Assembly: GCA_019055375.1 (NCBI GenBank)
Contig: JAHQIW010005224.1
Location: forward strand, 372,001-436,000
Source: Parelaphostrongylus tenuis
Taxonomy: Eukaryota > Nematoda > Chromadorea > Rhabditida > Metastrongylidae
Direction of reading: 5' to 3'
Length of the DNA: 64,000 nt
Shown: piece by piece, positions 58,161 to 64,000 of the stretch
How the letters are laid out: every line of letters starts with the position of its first letter
Position numbering within the stretch: the stretch's first letter is position 1
Translations under genes and position numbers: made by a program
Notes under the pieces: model-generated
Seen by the model: the letters and a program-made list of their open reading frames with translations, nothing else
The model's database searches: none
What the model was told of the DNA's origin: nothing

Positions 58161-60802
58161 ATACGTGCAGTAGATCACATGTCATGAGCTGGTACTTTGA
58201 ATCGATGCCATTTAGATATTCATCAATGGTTTATGTGCAAAATAGTAGCGTAGAGAGTTATACTCATGAATGAACTCAGACATCGGCATTTTTCCTGCAA
58301 TATTCGTAAAGAATTCTGACTGGATGGTGGGAAAATTTTCGACCAGCTGTTATCTATCTTTGAAACTCACTGTATGTCACGATCATGAAAATTCCGGCAT
58401 CACGTTGCACACAAAACGTTCTGTTATCACTGACTGTTAATGCGACTTTGAGCTGTAGTTATCACTTCTCAATCAAATAGCAGTATTCACTTACAGCAGA
58501 GATCTACTTTTCTTGCGATGTAACATTAACGATGGACTAAGTATACCTAAAGATAGGAACAGACCTTTCACTTGACATTTTGCAGGCAGGGCCTTTTTAG
58601 ACACAGTGCCTTTTCATTCTAGATTCTGAACCGTGAACGACTTCATTTTTCCTGGTAGCCTTCATCGATCTTCACTATTCGCAGACTTTCCAACTTCAAT
58701 TTGTACTGCAAGTTGTTGGTCGCTTAAAACTTCCAAATAACCGTTGTTTTCTTTAAACAAAAAAATTTGTTTCAATTAAGTGAGTATAGTACCCTGGAAT
58801 AGTAGCAACAGCAGTAAGCTAAAGCTTCTGATTGATATTGATGTATTCAACCTCATTAGGGTGACATGTTGTGCCATCTCTCTATGTTCACAGTGAAAAT
58901 TATGGGCTAGCAGATTGTGAGCGACCATGAATGGCTTGTGCTGTTATAATGAATCAGTGAGTCTGTCAAATTGTTTGCTTCACGCGAACTTGTTGACGAT
59001 AAGTATTTCTAAGCGCGCTATTCAATTTTGGCGATGAGATCTTCAGCGTTACTATCCTGAAGAGCGTTTGTGATCTCTCTTCTATACACGTTTTATAGTT
59101 CGACGGAAAAAAGCTCAATCAACATTCACGACTTAACTTAAGACGAACGAAATATTCACTCAAACACTCCTCAACAAATTCTTACCGTGCGCTACATGAG
59201 AGTGTTTGGCAGAGTGTGTATAATTTAGATCGGCCAATCAAAAGCGTCGTGCACCGCGCTGGTAACGATGCTAGTTTACAATTTTCACCAACTTTTAGAC
59301 AAGCTAAACCAATTATTAGATAAAAAACGTGATTAGCTAAGGATAATTACTATGCGAAATCTCCAATTAAATTATGATTGCCATTTCAGCCTATAAAACT
59401 CTACGTCCGTAAACGTGGTGTGTCGACCAACATTCCCGATAATCGCAACTAATGACGAACTTGGGCAGCTCATCATTATTATTGTGATTGTAGATATATT
59501 TTGAGACTTGAGGAACAATTCTATATGCCTTCTGCATCAAATCTGAGTAGACATTCACCTGACACTTGTGTGAGAAGATTTTTCTAACTGATAAAAAAAG
59601 ATGAGTTTTCCAGCGTTGATCATTGCCTAAAGGACACCTTAAGCATTCCATTTTACTGGGTATATCGTTGAAGACGATTGAATGGATGTCAATCCTGTAA
59701 AATGATAAATTGACTTGGGGTGACCTAGTGTTGCGAGCCCAAAACAGGGAATGAGAATCCCATGTTTAGTGCACTTCACCTCTGGGTTGTGCTCTGCAAG
59801 AACTCCTCTTTCCAATCAGTAAGGAGTGTAATCATCCGAAAATGTAACAGGCTAAAGTGAGTGGGTGTTCACAGAATATTCTTTATAGAAATAGAAAAAA
59901 AACATGCAGCTGGCTAAATCCCCACGTTGTTTCGGCCCTTCTCCGGCCTAGCTGGCCTCCCAACCTTCGAGAGCTCAAAGAATGGTACGAAAGTCTTCTG
60001 AAACAAGATCGCTCTATTTAGTTTGCTTTAAGACGCTTAGTAAATTTCATTTCCTACCTAAGCATTAGCATTCAAAGACATTCCATGAATATATGAGAAT
60101 CGTCAATCAGCAAAGCGCGAGTCTACTCGTAGAAAGTTCGAAGTCAACTTTGCATGGGATGACAAGGTGGAAGTGAAATGCAAGAAGTTCTTAGACTTGA
60201 ACAGTGTGATGCTTGTAATGCCGAGCCATGTACCATGTAACAGAAGTAAAACAAAAGCGGCTCAATATCACAGAAAACTGCTCATTGGCTAACCTATGCT
60301 CTCCCTCGTGTAAAGTCCGAGACGAACATCAGTAATGTGATTCAACAAGTAGATGAATTAGTCAATTCAAACGCCACGCTTACAATGATATTAAATTACA
60401 GCTAAGCCTAGAAAATGGCGAATGAATTACGCAGATTTCCTACTGTCGTGAATGATAGACAAAGAGAATTTATTCTTCAAAGTGCACAGAACAAAGGCCA
60501 GTTTTTAGAGCTGCATTCACGTAGAAGACATAGTATTGAGTTTTTGCCAAAATCGAATTCTTGAATGAGATAGAATTTTCCGTAAAGTGGTAGTTTTTGT
60601 AAGAATCTTCAGTGGTGCGAATACAGCATAAGTTTTTTTCTCCTCAGCTTATAGCAAGTTTACACGGTACTAATGACGACGAATTTTGAGCTGATCTCAT
60701 TTGCCGGTCAGGAAGGAGTGTTAGTATCCACTAGAAAGCTTTAATTTCTGTCTACAACTTTACATTAACGGTTTAATAAAACATCCTTTTGAAGCATTCA
60801 CA
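58161..60802. other. No gene recognised; T2 fragment at 59590-59707
   Basis: A diverged reverse-strand T2 3' part (CAGCGTTGATCATTGCCTAA) lies at 59590-59707. No convincing exons or RNA genes were found in the rest. Confidence 0.45.
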
Positions 60803-60901
60803 ATGAAATTTTGTTTCTCACTCGCATTGGGCCTTCTTTCTTACCGAGAGTGTAAATCACTGGAAACGCAAAAAGCATATCAGTGTGTGGAGTTTTCCTA
60901 G
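60803..60901 (+). CDS. Possible short secreted peptide or first exon (weak)
   Basis: A 32-codon frame begins MKFCFSLALGLLSYRECKSL, which looks like a signal peptide (Lys, then a hydrophobic core and small residues), and ends QKAYQCVEFS before a stop. It could be the first exon of a gene that includes the exon at 61090-61362, but no clear donor was found. It may be chance. Confidence 0.2.
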   Translation: MKFCFSLALGLLSYRECKSLETQKAYQCVEFS

Positions 60902-61089
60902 TATCAGAACCATGCGGTTTATCTGGAGTATCTGTCAATGCGATGAAAAAATTCTCACTAAGAGAGCAACAGTTGCCGCCGTTTTAACGCATAGTGTGGT
61001 CGAACACTATAGAGCTACGCGGTAGATCAGCGATAACCTTACCTTATTAGCGGAGCGTCGTTGTGGCTTCTCTTCATCATATTCAACAG

Positions 61090-61362
61090 ATTACTTAGTA
61101 ACAAATCGTCGCTGTGGCTTTCACATTTTCCTCGGTGGACCTATTCGGTTATCTTGTATACCGGCCAACTCACCGAAAGGGAGAGGAAGGGGCTGACGAT
61201 CGATAGCGTTCGAAACATTGTCAATCAACTGGGGACTTTTTTCACTGCATTGAGAGAAAGTTTAGTTAAAAACGTAGATTTTGATATTACGGAAAATTCT
61301 CTACAAGTGTATGCTTTCCATGCTCCAGCAGTTTATTCGCGTGATAAAAATGACGGCGAAAG
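61090..61362 (+). CDS. Candidate internal exon of an unrecognised gene
   Basis: Open without stops. It follows an AG at TTCAACAG and ends in GGCGAAAG with the strong donor GTGAGTAT. The protein reads LTERERKGLTIDSVRNIVNQ, then LGTFFTALRESLVKNVDFDI and TENSLQVYAFHAPAVYSRDK. The helical, charged composition and the good donor look like a real exon. I do not recognise a family, and the acceptor is uncertain. An in-phase partner may be at 61686-61737 beyond a T3 insertion. Confidence 0.35.
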
Positions 61363-61427
61363 GTGAGTATAGCCAAGAAAACAATCGTGGCTGAGTGGCA
61401 AGCATAGGAGGATCACCAAAAAATTCA

Positions 61428-61675
61428 CTTACTTTATTTATCTGTCTTCACAGTGTTTTTTTCACTGTGCGGATTCTAGTACTTCTAGTATTCAATTCAT
61501 TTTCACGTCTTTTTATTGAATTTCGTAGAATATTGGTTGCGCACGCCTCCTTGCAATCTCGAGGATAGCCTGGCTGTGGAGCCTTACAAGACGTTCATTG
61601 CTGACTACCGGAGTGTTGGGGAGCAGGGTTTAGCCCGGGCGCGTCACGACGCACAACCACTCGTTCACGGCGCTT
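61428..61675 (-). repeat. T3 tRNA-like repeat, full length
   Basis: Read in reverse: GCGCCGTGAACGAGTGGTTG at the 5' end, TTCTACGAAATTC and CTAGAAGTACTAGAATCCGC in the body, AGATAAATAAAGTAAGTG at the tail. A short tRNA-like start (CGTGGCTGAGTGGCAAGC) on the forward strand at 61386-61403 may be a second, truncated copy. The 96-codon frame 61516-61806 runs mostly through this repeat. Confidence 0.7.
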
Positions 61676-61685
61676 CCATAACAAG

Positions 61686-61737
61686 ATTCACTGCTTGGAT
61701 ATATTCACACACTGTGGTGCTCTTTTCCAAGGATCAA
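61686..61737 (+). CDS. Candidate small exon, in phase with 61090-61362
   Basis: 52 bases reading (R)FTAWIYSHTVVLFSKDQ, followed by the donor GTAAGC. The first base completes the Arg codon left open by the exon at 61362. The acceptor (CATAACAAG) is poor. Support comes only from phase agreement and the donor. Confidence 0.25.
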
Positions 61738-63175
61738 GTAAGCACAAGTCACTTTATGTTATTTGACAATTTTTACCTGAACCATGAACGAGGCGAAGAC
61801 CACTGACAAAACAACAGTAAAATGAAATCGAATAAGTGATGATGGAATGTAAAATCAACACACCTGTCGCTGTTCTTCCTCGATTCAGCAATTTATGTTG
61901 ACATTTTTGCTCCAAAAAACACTTGACCAAAAGTGTCAAGTGCATAGGTGAGAGCTGCAGGACGATTTTGTGACCGGATCAAAAATCAGAGGTGCACGAA
62001 GGTGGACCATGGAAACGGGGCCGAATCTCCAGCAATATCTCATGATTTTTTCGAAAACGAGAACCTAGTCGACAATAATGCTCATCACTGCTTAGTACTC
62101 GTAACAGCAAATGCGACATCGTTCTGATTTATGTTGACTCTATTCAGAAAAAAATTGATGCTTAGATTGACGTCAAAAATCGAGCTCTACATGTCTGAGA
62201 ATCTACATGCTTATTGAGGATTTGTGGATTTGTAAAGCGGTAAAGTGCGAGTGTAAAAAACAACATGCGGTCGATTTTAATCAAATTTAAGTGGATGACT
62301 TTGAGAAAAAAACCTTTCGTAAAATCATATGAGAGTTTTGTTTGAGGAACATTTTTGAACATGCAGTGTTGTGTATTTTGTGCAAGGATAAAAATTTTTA
62401 ATGGTATATCAACGAAGGCAGTTTGAAACCGTTAGCAGATTATGATACAAAGGGAAGGTAAAATGATGTTCTACAAATTCATCTTTTTATTTACTGTCCA
62501 TTTTAAATTTCAACTGCAGCGTAGGATTTGAACTACAAACATAAAAATTCTGATGTATGAGCAAAACTTGAAGCCTTATGTTCCTGTGTCGTAGACTCCA
62601 ACCGCCATCATACGTTCTCAGAACCACGCATTTTAGCACGACGCTGTCGTGTCCCACATAGTACAAAACCTCGATGGTAACCTTCCAGCATGCACTGCAT
62701 CGCAAACGCTTGGAGGCGAATGGAATCCATAACACAAGAACATCAGGTTCGAAATTTTGCCCATCTCAGCTTTTTGCACTCATTATCGCTTTTGTAATAC
62801 AAAGGCAAGTGCGGAAAACGTAAAGAGGAAAACCGATAGAGTTCTCACATAAATTATTCATCAGTTTAGAAAAGCACATCCGAGGAGAGAAGCTTGGCCA
62901 CAAAAGAAGTTTCAAAATTATGTAAATGACAACTTTTATCGGAGCGACGTCGGACCACGAGGTCTTGACCAACAAAGCGACGACTGAGTGAAGCCGTCCA
63001 AAGAATGCAAGAGACGTCATCACATGAATGGGGTGAAGATCGCTTCTGAACAATAGAGGCGAAACATCAGTATTAAGTGTTGATCAAAATGAGCGTGACA
63101 GTTGTGCTCGAGCTTTGACTTAATGTAACCCCATTCCTGGAGCATCGCCTCGTGTGACATCAAATATAGTGTGAA
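61738..63175. other. No gene recognised
   Basis: Reverse frames at 62487-62735 and 62766-63053 have no recognisable motif. The first overlaps a weak tRNA-like stretch (reverse B-box-like AGTTCAAATCC near 62524). Confidence 0.4.
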
Positions 63176-63262
63176 AAGGATATAGCTGTCAGCTCTAATC
63201 AGCCTTTGAGGGTTGCGTAGTGCCTTCGACCTCACTGAGCATCGCTTGAGGTAATCAAATAC
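63176..63262 (-). repeat. T2 repeat fragment (3' half, diverged)
   Basis: Matches the reverse complement of the T2 end: a CTCTAATCAGCCTTTGAGGG stretch, GTGCCTTCGACCTCA and GCTTGAGGTAATCAAAT. Confidence 0.45.
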
Positions 63263-63269
63263 ATCATAA

Positions 63270-64000
63270 ATCCCAGCATCGACTATCTATTAATCTCGGC
63301 ATAGTTTGAATGAATGAGTATCTTCTTCTGTTTAGCCGCTCCGAGGTGTTATTGATATTATTTATTGAATATCAGCGAAGCATATAACAATTTAGTTAAT
63401 AATGCAGCATGAATATTACGACATCGTGGTGGCTTACGTTTCAGCAAGGTTCGCCATTTTCAGAGCCTGGAAAGGTCAAATTGATTCGCAAATTATTGAA
63501 TCAAATGCATTCATTACCTTAGCAGAAAACGGAAGAGATGAATTTTTTGGGTCGCATAGGAAAATTTCATTTCAAAAACACTCACCGCTTAGATGTTTTA
63601 GGTCTTTAAATTAATCATTGAAGACCTGCCACTTGTAGTCTGTGCTAAAGTGAAAACTGTACCTGGCTCGGGCCGGGAATATTAGCCTGAGCTATGGTGC
63701 TAGGTCGCGCGTTATTATGAGGCATTCCTCTTTGCGGTTCGTTTTTAGACCTTTACTATGTATTCAGAAGGCTTCTAAAGTTTTACGCGTGGATGTTTTC
63801 GATTCCAGTGCAAGGACCGATGAATTTGGCACAACCAGGCACAGTCTCACTTTAGCACAGACTCCAAGTGGCAGGTCTTCAATGATCAATCGAAAAACCT
63901 AAAACATCTAAGCGGTGATTAATTTTTTTTGAAATGAGGTTTTTCCTATGCGGCACAAAAACGCTTTTTGCTTTTGCTAGGGTTATGAAGGCCTTTGATT
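63270..64000. mobile_element. Large foldback element, family F4, running off the window end
   Basis: The left arm (63499-63676) and right arm (63825-64000) are reverse complements along their whole visible length, with a loop of about 148 bases. Matching pairs include TGAAGACCTGCCACTTG with CAAGTGGCAGGTCTTCA, and CCGCTTAGATGTTTTAGG with CCTAAAACATCTAAGCGG. The stretch 63270-63499 belongs to the same repeat, because it is homologous to 26235-26400. The right arm therefore probably continues past 64000. The 70- and 61-codon frames here are accidental. Confidence 0.7.

Overview
The window looks like a piece of a strongylid (hookworm-type) nematode chromosome. The base composition is AT-rich. Introns that can be placed have nematode-style acceptors (T-rich tract then AG), and several are only 60 to 130 bases long. 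The only gene that can be read confidently is a nematode-type Cys-loop ion channel. The rest is dominated by decayed RTE-type non-LTR retrotransposons, Tc1/mariner remnants, tRNA-promoter SINE-like repeats and foldback elements. The assignment to hookworms rests on my recollection of similar elements in Ancylostoma/Necator genomes and is inference. No bacterial, viral, rRNA or CRISPR features were seen.

Layout. 1-25 kb is gene-poor: three families of tRNA-like repeats (called here T1, T2 and T3), two foldback elements, a half-copy of one of them, and long stretches where I recognise nothing. 25.4-27.8 kb is a nest of broken elements: a reverse-strand mariner copy, an unknown dispersed repeat, a reverse-strand RTE fragment abutting a solo mariner 3' end, and an inverted T1 pair. 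31-36 kb holds a 120-base-arm foldback, an RTE fragment, a nearly complete but dead mariner element and two T2 copies. 38-41 kb is a cluster of T1 repeats.

41.2-50.3 kb is the core of the window. A reverse-strand ligand-gated ion channel gene was assembled from eight exons (A to H) with in-phase splice junctions. They cover the ligand-binding domain from near its N terminus, the Cys-loop, and TM1 to TM3 with the PAR motif expected of anion channels. The signal-peptide exon and the TM4 exon were not found. A single missing base in the Cys-loop exon breaks the frame. Its introns carry T1 and T2 repeats. A roughly 3.3 kb RTE copy lies antisense just past the last exon I can place.

51.8-58.2 kb is a retrotransposon graveyard: one RTE copy split by a foldback element and a mariner fragment, then a 5'-truncated RTE copy whose reverse transcriptase core is still open, flanked by T3 repeats. 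60.8-61.7 kb has weak candidates for forward-strand exons, and 63.3 kb to the window end is one arm, loop and most of the second arm of a large inverted repeat.

The most unusual signal is the T1 family. It has a conserved block of about 95 bases in front of its tRNA-like promoter, and about five loci carry it as head-to-head inverted pairs that could fold into long hairpins. Several unrelated foldback families occur in the same window.
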